From positions 1-57,103 of the forward strand of contig NZ_BBXA01000018.1 in assembly GCF_001014975.1 (NCBI RefSeq): 57,103 bases of DNA, given 5' to 3'. The DNA comes from Novosphingobium sp. MD-1 (GTDB lineage Bacteria; Pseudomonadota; Alphaproteobacteria; Sphingomonadales; Sphingomonadaceae). Below, in pieces: positions 28,965-37,808 of this stretch; within the stretch, counting starts at the first letter, position 1; every line of letters begins with the position of its first letter. The notes beneath the pieces are model-generated. The model was not told where the DNA came from and made no database searches. It was given only the letters and a program-made list of their open reading frames with translations. The translations under genes were made by a program, and so were the position numbers.

Positions 28965-29978
28965 CTACACCATGGGCGCGGACACCCCGATCTCCGCGAA
29001 ATAGCGGGCCATGGCATCGGCGGCGCGATCGGTCAGCGCGATGAACGCGCGGCGGCGGTCGGTATCGTCCTCCACCCGGCGGAACAGGCCGGCGTCGGTC
29101 ATCTGCGCGATCCAGCGCAGCGCGGTGGTGGGCGGCACGCCCGAGGCGATGCACAGCGAGGTGACGGAAACGCGCGCGTGTTCCGCCCGCGCGGCGGTCA
29201 GATCGAGCAGCATGTCCCACGCCGGATCGGCGAACAGGTCTCCTTGAAAGAACCGGGCGCGCAACTGGCGTTGGCGGGCGATGCGCCGGATCAGGCGCGG
29301 ATCGGGCAAGGGCGGCCGGGTCGCCCGCGCCAGCCGGCCGTTGTCGCGATCACGCGCGCCGCCCGCTTCCGCTCCATCGAAACGAAACGCGGAAACCTTG
29401 TCCTCCACGGTGCCGCCGCCTGCCCCCTCCGCATCGCCTTCCCCCGACAAGCGGGCGAGCGTGCGCGCGATCTCGCTGACCTGCTCGGTCAGGCGCAGCA
29501 GCGTCAGCCGATCCTCGTCATCCAGTTCGCGCACCCGCTTGCCCCGCCGCGCCAATCCGCTACCCAGCGCGATCATGCGATCGGCGCGGCTGGGCGCCAC
29601 CAGAATATCGGGTTGCGACTGATCGAGGCAACCGAACACCGCTTCCAGCGAATCGAGACTGGTCGACACGACCACCTGCGCACCGCCCCGCGCCGCCAGC
29701 ATATCCAACCGCGACAAGGCGGCCAGTTCCGCCGCATCGACGACAGGGCAATCGACCAGCACGAGATCATCGACGCCGCGATCTTCGGGATCGTCGAGAA
29801 GCGCCCCAAGCGTGTGCGACCGGACCACGCGCAAGCCGGCGGCAGTGACATCTTCCGCCAGTTCGGCACGCAGGAACGGCTGATCGGCAAAGATCGCGAC
29901 CGCCAGCGGGGCGCGCGCGCGATCGGACCGGATCGCCGTGGAATCATCGTAGTCGAACCGCGTAACGCTCTGCCCCAT
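28965..29978 (-). CDS. Winged-helix (MarR-like) regulator with receiver-like N-terminus
   Basis: A 337-aa two-part protein. The N-terminal 120 residues read like a degenerate receiver or Rossmann module (PLAVAIFADQPFLRAELAEDV, then DLVLVDCPVVDAAEL). The middle has a coiled-coil-like LTEQVSEIARTLARL. The C-terminal third is a MarR-type winged helix: FADPAWDMLLDLTAAR, VSVTSLCIASGVPPTTALRW, RRVEDDTDRRRAFIALTD. This architecture is common in sphingomonads, but I know no characterised ligand. It is convergent with the TonB receptor, so it may control that cluster. Confidence 0.75.
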   Translation of the reverse strand: MGQSVTRFDYDDSTAIRSDRARAPLAVAIFADQPFLRAELAEDVTAAGLRVVRSHTLGALLDDPEDRGVDDLVLVDCPVVDAAELAALSRLDMLAARGGAQVVVSTSLDSLEAVFGCLDQSQPDILVAPSRADRMIALGSGLARRGKRVRELDDEDRLTLLRLTEQVSEIARTLARLSGEGDAEGAGGGTVEDKVSAFRFDGAEAGGARDRDNGRLARATRPPLPDPRLIRRIARQRQLRARFFQGDLFADPAWDMLLDLTAARAEHARVSVTSLCIASGVPPTTALRWIAQMTDAGLFRRVEDDTDRRRAFIALTDRAADAMARYFAEIGVSAPMV

Positions 29979-30082
29979 GCTTCATCTCCGCCCTGCGAGA
30001 CTGGAACAAGTAGGGAACAACAGCGTGTCGAGGTCAACAATGGATAGGTCGGATTTGGCGCAACAATCCCGTCCGGCGGGCT

Positions 30083-30583
30083 TCAGGGCCGGATTTCGAT
30101 CGGCGTTCCATCGCCAACCAGCGACCAGATTTCCTCGATTTCGGCGTTGGATACCGCGATGCAGCCATCGGTCCAGTCGCCCGGAACGCGGCCCATCGGG
30201 AGAGCGTTGGGCTGCCCATGGAGGAAGATCAGCCCGCCGGGCGAACGCCCTTGCCCCCGTGCGAACGCCACGTCCGCCGGCGCGGGATAGGAAATGTGAA
30301 GCGAAAGATGATAAGCGCTGCGATCGTTTCCATAATCGATCGTATAACGGCCCTCGGGCGTGCGCTCGTCGCCTTCGAAACGCTTGGGGCCGACGGGTTC
30401 GTCGCCCAGTTGCAGGCGTTCATAGACCCGATAGGGCCGGCCATCGGCGAACAGTGTCAGCCGCCGCGCGCCCTTTTCCACCACCACGAAATCGGCGGCG
30501 GGAAGATTGTCGGGCACGGCCTGCGCCGATCCTCCCGCCAGGAGCAGAAAGCCCAGCGGAAGAAACGGGCGCAGGCGCATCAT
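30083..30583 (-). CDS. L,D-transpeptidase (YkuD) family protein
   Basis: 166 aa from ATG 30583, with a signal peptide ending in SAQA. The YkuD active site is IFLHGQPNALP, then DWTDGCIAVSN, with catalytic Cys and upstream His. The Asp before GC and the IAVSN ending are closer to the YafK/ErfK-like branch than to the SHGCIRL type. It may cross-link peptidoglycan or attach or release lipoproteins. It starts 1 nt after the purA stop, an odd pairing with purine synthesis. Confidence 0.87.
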   Translation of the reverse strand: MMRLRPFLPLGFLLLAGGSAQAVPDNLPAADFVVVEKGARRLTLFADGRPYRVYERLQLGDEPVGPKRFEGDERTPEGRYTIDYGNDRSAYHLSLHISYPAPADVAFARGQGRSPGGLIFLHGQPNALPMGRVPGDWTDGCIAVSNAEIEEIWSLVGDGTPIEIRP

Positions 30584-30584
30584 C

Positions 30585-31874
30585 TCAATCGACGAAAGGA
30601 TCGCGCACGAGGATAGTGTCCTCGCGCTCGGGGCTGGTGGAGACAAGCGCGACCGGGGTTTCGATCAGTTCCTGCACGCGCTGGATGTACTTGATCGCCT
30701 GCGCCGGCAGATCGGCCCACGAGCGCGCCCCGGCGGTGGTGCCGCTCCAGCCGTCCATTTCCTCGTAGATCGGCTCCACTTCCGCCTGATCGGCGGCGTG
30801 GCTGGGGAAGTAATCCAGCACCTTCCCGCGCAGGCGATAGCCGGTGCAGATCCTCACCTTCTCGAACCCGTCGAGCACGTCCAGCTTGGTCAGCGCGATG
30901 CCGGTCACGCCCGAGATCGCGCAGGACTGGCGCACCAGCACCGCATCGAACCAGCCGCAGCGGCGCTTGCGCCCGGTAACGGTGCCGAATTCGTGGCCGC
31001 GTTCGCCCAGGCGCTGGCCGGTTTCGTCCTCCAGCTCGGTCGGGAACGGCCCCGAGCCGACGCGGGTGGTGTAGGCCTTGACGATCCCCAGCACGAAGCC
31101 GACCGCGTTGGGGCCAAGGCCCGAACCGGCCGCCGCCGAACCGCTGACCGTGTTGGACGAGGTGACGAACGGATAGGTGCCGTGATCGACATCGAGCAGC
31201 ACGCCCTGCGCGCCTTCGAACAGGATGCGGGCGCCGGCCTTGCGCACTTTCTTCAGGCGCTTCCACACCGGCTGCACGAACTGGAGCACGAACGGCGCGA
31301 TGCCGCGCAGGTCATCGAGCAGCGCGGCGCGATCGACCGGCGGCTGGCCGAAGCCGGCGCGCAGCGCATCGTGGTGCGCGCACAGGCGATCGAGCTGCGC
31401 GTCGAGCGCGTCGAGATGCGCCAGATCGCAAACGCGGATGGCGCGGCGGCCGACCTTGTCCTCGTAAGCGGGGCCGATGCCCCGCCCGGTCGTGCCGATC
31501 TTGCCCGCGCCCGCCGCCGATTCGCGCAAGCCGTCGAGATCGCGGTGCAACGGCAGGATCAGCGGGCAATTGTCGGCGATGGCGAAGTTTTCGGTGTTGA
31601 TGTCAACACCCTGGCCTTCGAGCTTTTCGATCTCGGCCTTCAGCGCCCAGGGATCGAGCACCACGCCATTGCCGATGATCGAGAGCGTGCCGGTTACGAT
31701 GCCCGAAGGCAGCAGGCTGAGCTTGTAGACCTGATCGCCCACCACCAGCGTATGGCCCGCGTTATGCCCGCCCTGGAAGCGCACGACGGCATCCGCCCGG
31801 CTGGCCAGCCAATCGACGATCTTGCCCTTGCCCTCATCGCCCCACTGGGCGCCAATCACGGTTACGTTGGCCAA
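30585..31874 (-). CDS. purA: Adenylosuccinate synthetase
   Basis: Makes adenylosuccinate from IMP, aspartate and GTP, the first committed step to AMP. 429 aa from a TTG at 31874, preceded by AGGAAAGG at 7-nt spacing. This TTG gives the exact canonical N-terminus (M)[17 protein letters not shown], while longer readings have no conservation. GDEGKGK is the GTP P-loop, GGHNAGHTL holds the catalytic His, and [11 protein letters not shown] and the C-terminal [12 protein letters not shown] are intact. Confidence 0.96.
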   Translation of the reverse strand: MANVTVIGAQWGDEGKGKIVDWLASRADAVVRFQGGHNAGHTLVVGDQVYKLSLLPSGIVTGTLSIIGNGVVLDPWALKAEIEKLEGQGVDINTENFAIADNCPLILPLHRDLDGLRESAAGAGKIGTTGRGIGPAYEDKVGRRAIRVCDLAHLDALDAQLDRLCAHHDALRAGFGQPPVDRAALLDDLRGIAPFVLQFVQPVWKRLKKVRKAGARILFEGAQGVLLDVDHGTYPFVTSSNTVSGSAAAGSGLGPNAVGFVLGIVKAYTTRVGSGPFPTELEDETGQRLGERGHEFGTVTGRKRRCGWFDAVLVRQSCAISGVTGIALTKLDVLDGFEKVRICTGYRLRGKVLDYFPSHAADQAEVEPIYEEMDGWSGTTAGARSWADLPAQAIKYIQRVQELIETPVALVSTSPEREDTILVRDPFVD

Positions 31875-32132
31875 AACGATGCCTTTCCTGTCGCGGACTC
31901 GGTGTCTTGAAATTGTCTTGGGGAGTTCCCGCGGCGCACTAGGGGACACCGGGTGCAAGGGCAAGAGCGCACTGCCGGGAAAGACGCATGACGCACAATC
32001 GGCGTGTCGATGCCGCCGCCGTCACACCGCGTACCGCACACGGCGCATGTCACACCTCGTAACCACTTCAGGCTGGCGATACGGCCGGCGCGCGATAGCA
32101 TTGTCCGGTCTGCAATTGCGAAGTGCTGTCTC

Positions 32133-33065
32133 ATGCGAAACATCTTCCTTGGCACGATCATCGGCACGGTCCTGGTGCTGACCGCCGCCGCGCAGGCCAG
32201 CCCCGGCGATCGCCTGCGCGCGATGATGGCCGGACGCCAGAACGGCGGACAGGGCGATCAGGCCTGGCGCACCCTGCCGGCGGCCGACCGGACGATCCGC
32301 TATGGCGACGATGCCGCGCAGACGATCGCGTTCTGGCCGGCGCGCGAGGCGGCAGGCCCGGCGCCGCTGATCCTGTTCGTCCACGGCGGCGGCTGGGCAC
32401 ACGGCAGCAAGGAGAACGCGACCGGCAAGGCCAAGGTCGAGCACTTCCCCGCGCTGGGCTATGCCTTCGCTTCGATCGATTACCGGCTGGTGCCGCAGGC
32501 GACGGTGGAACAACAGGCGAGCGATGTCGCTGCCGCGCTGGCGGCGCTGCTGGCGCAAGCCGATGCGCTGGGGATCGACCGGCACCGCGTGGTGCTGATG
32601 GGCCACAGCGCCGGGGCGCACCTTGTGGCGCTGGTCGGCACCGACGAACGCTATCTGCGGGAGGCCGGCCTTTCGTTCGCGGATGTGGCGGGCGTGATCC
32701 CCGTCGACGGCGCGGCCTATGACGTGCCGCAGCAGATCGCCTCGGTCGGGCAGTATCAGCGCCGCATCTATGACGCGCCGTTCGGATCGGACCCCGCCCG
32801 CCAGCGCGCGCTATCCCCCGCCTTGCAGGCCGCCGCGCCGAACGCGCCGCGCTTCCTGCTGCTCCATGTCCGGCGGCCGGACGGCGTGGCGCAGGCGGAG
32901 GAGCTGGCCAAGGCGCTGCGCGCTGGCGGTACCAGCGTCGAGACCGGCAGCTTCCCCGGCACGGGGTTGCAGGGCCATGTCGAAATCAACGCGAAACTGG
33001 GCGATCCGGATTATCCCGCGACAGTGCTGACCGACCGCTGGCTGAAGGCGACGTTCGGGAAGTAA
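32133..33065 (+). CDS. Secreted alpha/beta hydrolase (esterase/carboxylesterase)
   Basis: 310 aa from ATG 32133, with a signal peptide ending near AQASP. The hormone-sensitive-lipase-type oxyanion motif is HGGGW (84-88) and the nucleophile elbow is GHSAG with S159. A late His (GLQGHVEIN) should complete the triad. Probably a periplasmic esterase; the substrate is unknown. It is divergent from purA, with a 258-bp intergenic region in between where I see no further gene. Confidence 0.85.
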   Translation: MRNIFLGTIIGTVLVLTAAAQASPGDRLRAMMAGRQNGGQGDQAWRTLPAADRTIRYGDDAAQTIAFWPAREAAGPAPLILFVHGGGWAHGSKENATGKAKVEHFPALGYAFASIDYRLVPQATVEQQASDVAAALAALLAQADALGIDRHRVVLMGHSAGAHLVALVGTDERYLREAGLSFADVAGVIPVDGAAYDVPQQIASVGQYQRRIYDAPFGSDPARQRALSPALQAAAPNAPRFLLLHVRRPDGVAQAEELAKALRAGGTSVETGSFPGTGLQGHVEINAKLGDPDYPATVLTDRWLKATFGK

Positions 33066-33070
33066 CGCCC

Positions 33071-33138
33071 AGGGTCAGGACCCTAGGCAACGTGGCGTGG
33101 GAATGCCCACCCCCAACCCCTCCCGCAAGCGGGAGGGG
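33071..33138. repeat. Two short inverted repeats between convergent genes
   Basis: AGGGTC-AG-GACCCT (33071-33084), and CCCCTCCCGC-AA-GCGGGAGGGG (33117-33138), a perfect 10-bp stem. They lie in the 175-bp gap between the esterase stop and the MscS stop and could end transcription from both sides. The second looks like the CCCCTCCCGC...GCGGGAGGGG dispersed repeats seen in many GC-rich alphaproteobacteria. Confidence 0.6.
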
Positions 33139-33240
33139 AGCGAGACTTACGCCGTCGTTCGCGAACAGGATAGTCGACAAGAAGAAAGCGCCGGCGCGGC
33201 ATCCCGCACCAGCGTTTCCCGCGCGACCCCTAAGGGCGGT

Positions 33241-34050
33241 TCAGCCCTGCCTGATCTGGTGCACCGTATGCGGCGCACCATAGGCGGCCGCGCCGAAGGT
33301 TTCGGCGATCAGCTTGTTGGTATCGAAATAGACCTGCCAGTAATGGTTGGTGTGGCAGTAAGGGCGCACGCACAGCACTGTGCCGCGCTCGTTGAAATCC
33401 AGGATTTCCACATCCGGCGCGGGATCGGTCAGCACGTTCGGAACGCCGGCCAGCGCCGCCTTGAGCCGACCGATCGCATCCACCGGGTCCACGCCGAACG
33501 CCAGTTGCGCGGTGCGATCGACGCGGCGGTATCCGTTGCTGCTGAAATTCTTGATGACGTCGGCCGAGACTTTCGCGTTGCCCACCACCGACATCACGTT
33601 GTCGGGCGTGTTGATGATCGTGTTGAACATCCCGATCTCGATCACCGTACCTTCAACGCCGCCGGCCACGACATAATCGCCCAGCTTGTAGGGCCGGAAG
33701 ATAATGATGAAGGCGCCGGCCGCGAAATTGCCGAGCAAGCCCGACCAGGCTGCGCCGATGGCGAGGCCGACGCCGGCGAGCAGCGCGGCGAAGCTGGTGG
33801 TCTGCAACCCGAAGTAGCCGAGGATCGCCACGACCAGCAGGATGTTGAGCACCACCGCCAGCATGTTGGCGATGTAGCGCTGGAGCGTCGCGTCGAAGTT
33901 CCGCTTGGTCAGCAGCGCGGACAAGGCGTGGATCGCGAAGCCGATCAGCCAGCGGCCCACCATATAGAGAACGAAGGCCGCGCCTATCTTGATCGCGCCC
34001 GCGGTAAGAAGCGGTGCCGCACTGGCCCAGAGCGCCGAGAGATCCATCAT
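33241..34050 (-). CDS. MscS-family mechanosensitive channel
   Basis: A small-conductance mechanosensitive channel, 269 aa, opening under membrane tension to release solutes on osmotic downshock. Three helices (about 10-40, 60-82, 88-112). The pore helix is FAALLAGVGLAIGAAWSGLLGNF, with the Gly/Ala packing pattern, followed by FRPYKLGDYVVAGGVEGTV, the beta domain. GGAG sits 5 nt before ATG 34050; ATG 34047 is equally possible. Confidence 0.93.
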   Translation of the reverse strand: MMDLSALWASAAPLLTAGAIKIGAAFVLYMVGRWLIGFAIHALSALLTKRNFDATLQRYIANMLAVVLNILLVVAILGYFGLQTTSFAALLAGVGLAIGAAWSGLLGNFAAGAFIIIFRPYKLGDYVVAGGVEGTVIEIGMFNTIINTPDNVMSVVGNAKVSADVIKNFSSNGYRRVDRTAQLAFGVDPVDAIGRLKAALAGVPNVLTDPAPDVEILDFNERGTVLCVRPYCHTNHYWQVYFDTNKLIAETFGAAAYGAPHTVHQIRQG

Positions 34051-34118
34051 GTCTTCTCCAAGGAAGCAAGCGGCCTTCGCACGAAGGCCTTGCTCTCAGG
34101 ATAGACCGGCGGCGGCGG

Positions 34119-34152
34119 GCCGATAAAACGGAACTCTCTCCATTTTATCGGC
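34119..34152. repeat. Long inverted repeat upstream of the MscS gene
   Basis: GCCGATAAAA (34119-34128) is a perfect complement of TTTTATCGGC (34143-34152), with an inner GGA/TCC and a 6-nt loop. It lies between the ASCH-like gene stop and the MscS start. The A/T-rich arms act like a terminator for either strand, or an operator or leader structure for the channel gene. Confidence 0.6.
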
Positions 34153-34216
34153 AAAGCTGGCTGAAAACTGGCGATTCCGGTCCAAAAGTGACCCGTTCCC
34201 CGCCTTTCGGCCGCGT

Positions 34217-34768
34217 TCACGCGCGGCGGACATCCAGCACGATGGTCGCCGGGTTGTCCTGCCAGCGGTAGCCCGGCGTGGGATGATCCCGATTCCAGCG
34301 GTGCGCGTAAAGGCGCCGGGCGGAAAAGCCGATGCCATGCGCCGGCGCGCGCCAGAGCAGCCCGCCGAGCAGCGGTCGCAAGCCTTCCGCGCGCATGTCG
34401 GCGCGCGTGATCGCCTGCACCGGCTCGATCTGCCCACGCTCGACGATCAGTTCGATGCGCACCGCCCAGCGCGGCATGTGCACCGCCGCTATCCATTTCT
34501 CGTCGGCATCGCGCGGCAGCGGGCCGCTGCGACCGGAGCCGTCGCGATAACGACGCCAGCCATCGGGAAAGACGACGAATTCGGCGCGGGCGAGATCGGT
34601 CATGACTTCCCCGCCATCGCGGATACGGCCGGGAATGCACGCTTCGCGCACGATCAGGCTGTCGCCCGGCGCACAGCGCGAAAGAGGGCCGTCAGAGGGA
34701 GCGCGCCAGCGGGTCTGCCATCCAGCGAGAAGCGCGCGCGCCACCGCCGGGCCGGCGATAACGGGCAC
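34217..34768 (-). CDS. ASCH-like domain protein of phage type
   Basis: 183 aa from GTG 34768, chosen because PVIAGPAVARALLAGWQTR aligns in my memory with the start of phage ASCH-like proteins (roughly PxxFSxxMVxAxLxGxKTxTRR). Later matches are GDSLIVREAC, VHMPRWAVRIELIV and QAITRADMRAEG. ASCH domains are PUA-like RNA-binding folds, and these phage versions are of unknown function. It lies 14 nt downstream of hisZ in the same direction, with no phage genes near, so it looks like an adopted phage gene. The ribosome-binding site is poor. Confidence 0.68.
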   Translation of the reverse strand: MPVIAGPAVARALLAGWQTRWRAPSDGPLSRCAPGDSLIVREACIPGRIRDGGEVMTDLARAEFVVFPDGWRRYRDGSGRSGPLPRDADEKWIAAVHMPRWAVRIELIVERGQIEPVQAITRADMRAEGLRPLLGGLLWRAPAHGIGFSARRLYAHRWNRDHPTPGYRWQDNPATIVLDVRRA

Positions 34769-34782
34769 TTCCGCGCCGGCGG

Positions 34783-35907
34783 TCAGAGTGCCTCCGGGCC
34801 GTCCTTGCCCAGCACATGCGTGCAGCCGAGCGCGGTGGCGCTGTCGGCCTCGCTGAGTGCGGCGGCAGTGCGCCAGCCGATCGCGCGCAGCCGCGCGGCG
34901 GCATCGCGATCATGCCCCAGCGGCAGGAACACCATGTCCTCGCGCCGTTCCGACGCGGCGAGCAGGCCGACCAGCGCATCCGGGTAGAGCGAGAAGCCGG
35001 TCGCGGCCTCGCCCTCACCCCCGTTGGCGCTGGCAATGCGGTAGGTGCCGCCCCGCCCCAGCACGCCGCGCACGCCTTCGGCATAGAGCGTGAAGCCGAA
35101 CCAGGTCTGGTATTCGAAGCCATGGCGTTCGGCTGGATCGAGCGTGAGCCGGGCCGTTCCGCCCAGACGCGCCGCGATCTGGCGCAGCGCCGCGATGCGG
35201 CCGGCCAGCACGCCACCCGCATCGATCGCGGCCAGCTTCTCAATAGCCGCATCGAAATCGCCGGTTGCGTAAAGCAGCGGAACATAGGCCTCGCCGCCGG
35301 CATCGATCAGCCCGCCGGCATCCTTGGTATCCAGTTCGCGCCGCACCGCCTCGATCTGTCCGGGGGCAAGCGGCATGGCCTTCTCGGCCAGCGTATCGAC
35401 AAGATCGGGCAGCGTGAAATCGACGCTGATGTTGCGCCCGCCGGCGGCCGCGAGCGCCTCGATCGCCAGCGCGACGATCTCGCTTGCGGCGGCGACATTG
35501 TCCGCGCCGATCAGTTCGGCCCCGCACTGGAAGCGCTCGCGCGCCGGGTCCAGCCCGTCGCCCTTGATGGTCAGCACCTGGCCCGCATAGCACAGGCGCA
35601 GCGGGCGCGGCGCAGCGGCCAGGCGGGTTTCGGCGATCCGGCCGATCTGCGGGGTGAAATCGCTGCGCAGCGCCATCATCCGCAGCGACGAGGGATCGAC
35701 GAAGCGAAACATCCGCCGCGACTGGATGCCCGCCATGCGCGCGGCCAGACTGCGCTCGAACTCGATCATCGGCGGCAGCACGCGATCATAGCCGTGGCCG
35801 TGCATCACGTCCTGAACGGCACGCATCACACGGGTCGCCGTCGCCGCTTCGCGCGGCAGCCGGTCTTCAAGCCCTTCGGGCAGCAGATCGGGGTCGCTGG
35901 TATCCAT
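34783..35907 (-). CDS. hisZ: ATP phosphoribosyltransferase regulatory subunit HisZ
   Basis: 374 aa from ATG 35907 (MDTSDPDLLPEGLEDRLP). It has the class II HisRS-like catalytic fold, with LRSDFTPQIGR and the motif ERFQCGAELIG, but not the anticodon-binding domain. It pairs with short HisG to make the octameric first enzyme of His synthesis and senses histidine. No hisG is in the window. Alternative: an orphan HisRS paralogue, less likely from length and GRGGTYRI at the third motif. Confidence 0.85.
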   Translation of the reverse strand: MDTSDPDLLPEGLEDRLPREAATATRVMRAVQDVMHGHGYDRVLPPMIEFERSLAARMAGIQSRRMFRFVDPSSLRMMALRSDFTPQIGRIAETRLAAAPRPLRLCYAGQVLTIKGDGLDPARERFQCGAELIGADNVAAASEIVALAIEALAAAGGRNISVDFTLPDLVDTLAEKAMPLAPGQIEAVRRELDTKDAGGLIDAGGEAYVPLLYATGDFDAAIEKLAAIDAGGVLAGRIAALRQIAARLGGTARLTLDPAERHGFEYQTWFGFTLYAEGVRGVLGRGGTYRIASANGGEGEAATGFSLYPDALVGLLAASERREDMVFLPLGHDRDAAARLRAIGWRTAAALSEADSATALGCTHVLGKDGPEAL

Positions 35908-35985
35908 GGCGCGAGCCTTTAGGGGGTATTGGCGGTTATGTCGAACGCTCACCGGAGGAAATGCGCGTCATCCCTGCAAGGAAAC

Positions 35986-36083
35986 CGTCATCCCAGCGCA
36001 AGCTGGGATCTCGTTCGGCTGGGCTGGACCTCTCGCAGATTTACCTGCAGCGGCCCGAGATCCCGGCTTTCGCCGGGATGACG
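35986..36083. repeat. GTCATCCC-type palindromic repeat, downstream of serA
   Basis: Outer arms CGTCATCCC and GGGATGACG, with inner hairpins CCCAGCGCAAGCTGGG and CCCGGCTTTCGCCGGG. The element ends 20 bp from the serA stop. A second copy of the same class lies just upstream of serA (37704-37796). These dispersed palindromes are common in sphingomonads. Confidence 0.75.
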
Positions 36084-36103
36084 CGTTCTTCCTTGCGCCG
36101 AGG

Positions 36104-37687
36104 TCAGAACTTCAGCGCCTTGACGATGCGCACGCCCTGAACCTGCCGCGCTTCGGCCAGCACTTCCTCGCTGACCGGGCTGTCGACCGACAGCAGCAGC
36201 ACCGCTTCGCCACCGGCCTCGCGGCGGCCAAGGTGGAACGTGCCGATGTTGATGCCGGTCTTGCCCAGCAGCGTGCCGATGCTGCCGATGAAGCCCGGGG
36301 CGTCGGTGTTGACGATGTAGAGCATGTCGCCATCGAGATCGGCTTCGATGCCGATGCCGAAGATCTCGACCAGGCGGGCCTGGCCATTGCCGAACAGCGT
36401 GCCCGCGACCGAGCGTTCACCCTGGCTGGTGCCGACGGTGACGCGCACCAGCGTGCGGTATTCGCCTTCGCGGTCATGGCGCACTTCGCGCACGTCCAGC
36501 CCGCGTTCCTTGGCGAGGAACGGCGCGTTGACCATGTTCACCGACTGCGAATACTGCTTCATCAGCCCGGCCAGCACCGCGCCGGTGATCGGCTTGGGGT
36601 TGAGCTGCGCCGCCGCGCCTTCGACCTCGATCGCGATCTTGGTCAGGTTGTCGTGCGCAAGCTGGCCGACGAGCGAGCCGAGCTTCTCCGCCAGCGCCAT
36701 GTAGGGCCGCAGCTTCGGCGCTTCTTCGGCCGAAAGCGAGGGCATGTTGAGCGCGTTGGTAACGCCGCCGGTGACGAGGTAATCCGCCATCTGTTCCGCC
36801 ACCTGCAGCGCGACGTTGACCTGCGCTTCGGTGGTGGAGGCCCCGAGGTGCGGGGTGCAGATGAAGTTCGGCGTGCCAAACAGCGGCGATTCCTTGGCCG
36901 GCTCGGTCACGAACACGTCCAGTGCGGCGCCGGCGACATGGCCCGAATCGAGCAGGTCCTTGAGCGCCGCCTCGTCGACCAGCCCGCCACGCGCGCAGTT
37001 GATGATGCGCACGCCCTTCTTGGTCTTGGCAAGGTTTTCCGCCGACAGGATGTTGCGTGTCTCGCTGGTCAGCGGCGTGTGCAGCGTGATGAAGTCCGCC
37101 TTGGCCAGCAGCGTATCGAGATCGGCCTTCTCCACGCCCATTTCCACCGCGCGTTCGGGCGTGAGGAACGGATCGTAGGCAACGACCTTCATCTTCAGGC
37201 CCAGCGCGCGGCTGGCGACGATCGAGCCGATGTTGCCGGCACCGATCAGTCCCAGCGTCTTGCCCGTCACTTCCACGCCCATGAAGCCGTTCTTCGGCCA
37301 CAGGCCCGCCTGCGTCTGGGCATTGGCTTCGGGAAGCTGGCGCGCCAGCGCGAACATCAGCGCGATGGCGTGTTCGGCGGTGGTGATCGAGTTGCCGAAC
37401 GGGGTGTTCATGACGACGACGCCCTTGGCCGAAGCCGCCGGGATATCGACGTTGTCGACGCCGATGCCGGCGCGGCCGACGACCTTCAGGTTGGTCGCGG
37501 CGTCGAGGATTTCCTTGGTCACCTTGGTCGACGAGCGGATGGCGAGGCCATCGTACTGACCGATGATCGCGATCAGTTCCTCGGGCTTCAGGCCGGTGAT
37601 CTCATCCACCTCGCAGCCGCGTTCGCGGAAGATCGCGGCGGCGTTGGGGTCCATCTTGTCGGAAATGAGGACTTTGGGCTTGGTCAT
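36104..37687 (-). CDS. serA: D-3-phosphoglycerate dehydrogenase
   Basis: First enzyme of serine synthesis, oxidising 3-phosphoglycerate to phosphohydroxypyruvate with NAD. 527 aa, the long form with an allosteric substrate-binding domain and a C-terminal ACT domain (IVNTDAPGFIGSIGTLLG) for serine feedback. The Rossmann motif is GLIGAGNIGSIVA, and the catalytic His/Glu pair is in CTPHLGAST and the RGGLVDE region. Separated from serC by 121 bp that hold a palindromic repeat. Confidence 0.97.
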   Translation of the reverse strand: MTKPKVLISDKMDPNAAAIFRERGCEVDEITGLKPEELIAIIGQYDGLAIRSSTKVTKEILDAATNLKVVGRAGIGVDNVDIPAASAKGVVVMNTPFGNSITTAEHAIALMFALARQLPEANAQTQAGLWPKNGFMGVEVTGKTLGLIGAGNIGSIVASRALGLKMKVVAYDPFLTPERAVEMGVEKADLDTLLAKADFITLHTPLTSETRNILSAENLAKTKKGVRIINCARGGLVDEAALKDLLDSGHVAGAALDVFVTEPAKESPLFGTPNFICTPHLGASTTEAQVNVALQVAEQMADYLVTGGVTNALNMPSLSAEEAPKLRPYMALAEKLGSLVGQLAHDNLTKIAIEVEGAAAQLNPKPITGAVLAGLMKQYSQSVNMVNAPFLAKERGLDVREVRHDREGEYRTLVRVTVGTSQGERSVAGTLFGNGQARLVEIFGIGIEADLDGDMLYIVNTDAPGFIGSIGTLLGKTGINIGTFHLGRREAGGEAVLLLSVDSPVSEEVLAEARQVQGVRIVKALKF

Positions 37688-37703
37688 GACATTTGTCTCC
37701 AGA

Positions 37704-37796
37704 CGTCATCCCGGCGAAAGCCGGGATCGCAGGCGGCTAAACGGAACCGCGTGTTCCGCAATCCGGCCGGGGATCCTGACGTTCGTCAGGATGACG
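37704..37796. repeat. GTCATCCC-type palindromic repeat between serC and serA
   Basis: Starts CGTCATCCCGGCGAAAGCCGGGAT (hairpin CCCGGC-gaaa-GCCGGG) and ends GATCCTGACGTTCGTCAGGATGACG, itself a hairpin (ATCCTGACG-tt-CGTCAGGAT). It lies in the leader between serC and serA on the minus strand and may lower serA expression or end some transcripts. Confidence 0.75.
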
Positions 37797-37808
37797 GAAT
37801 TTCGTGAT

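Noticed and set aside
26833..29220. 795-codon minus-strand open frame opposite the TonB receptor
   Set aside because: Arg/Gly/His-rich composition and full overlap with a firm receptor gene mark it as a shadow.
34217..34768. ASCH-like gene as evidence for a prophage
   Set aside because: No integrase, structural gene or att-like repeat is nearby.
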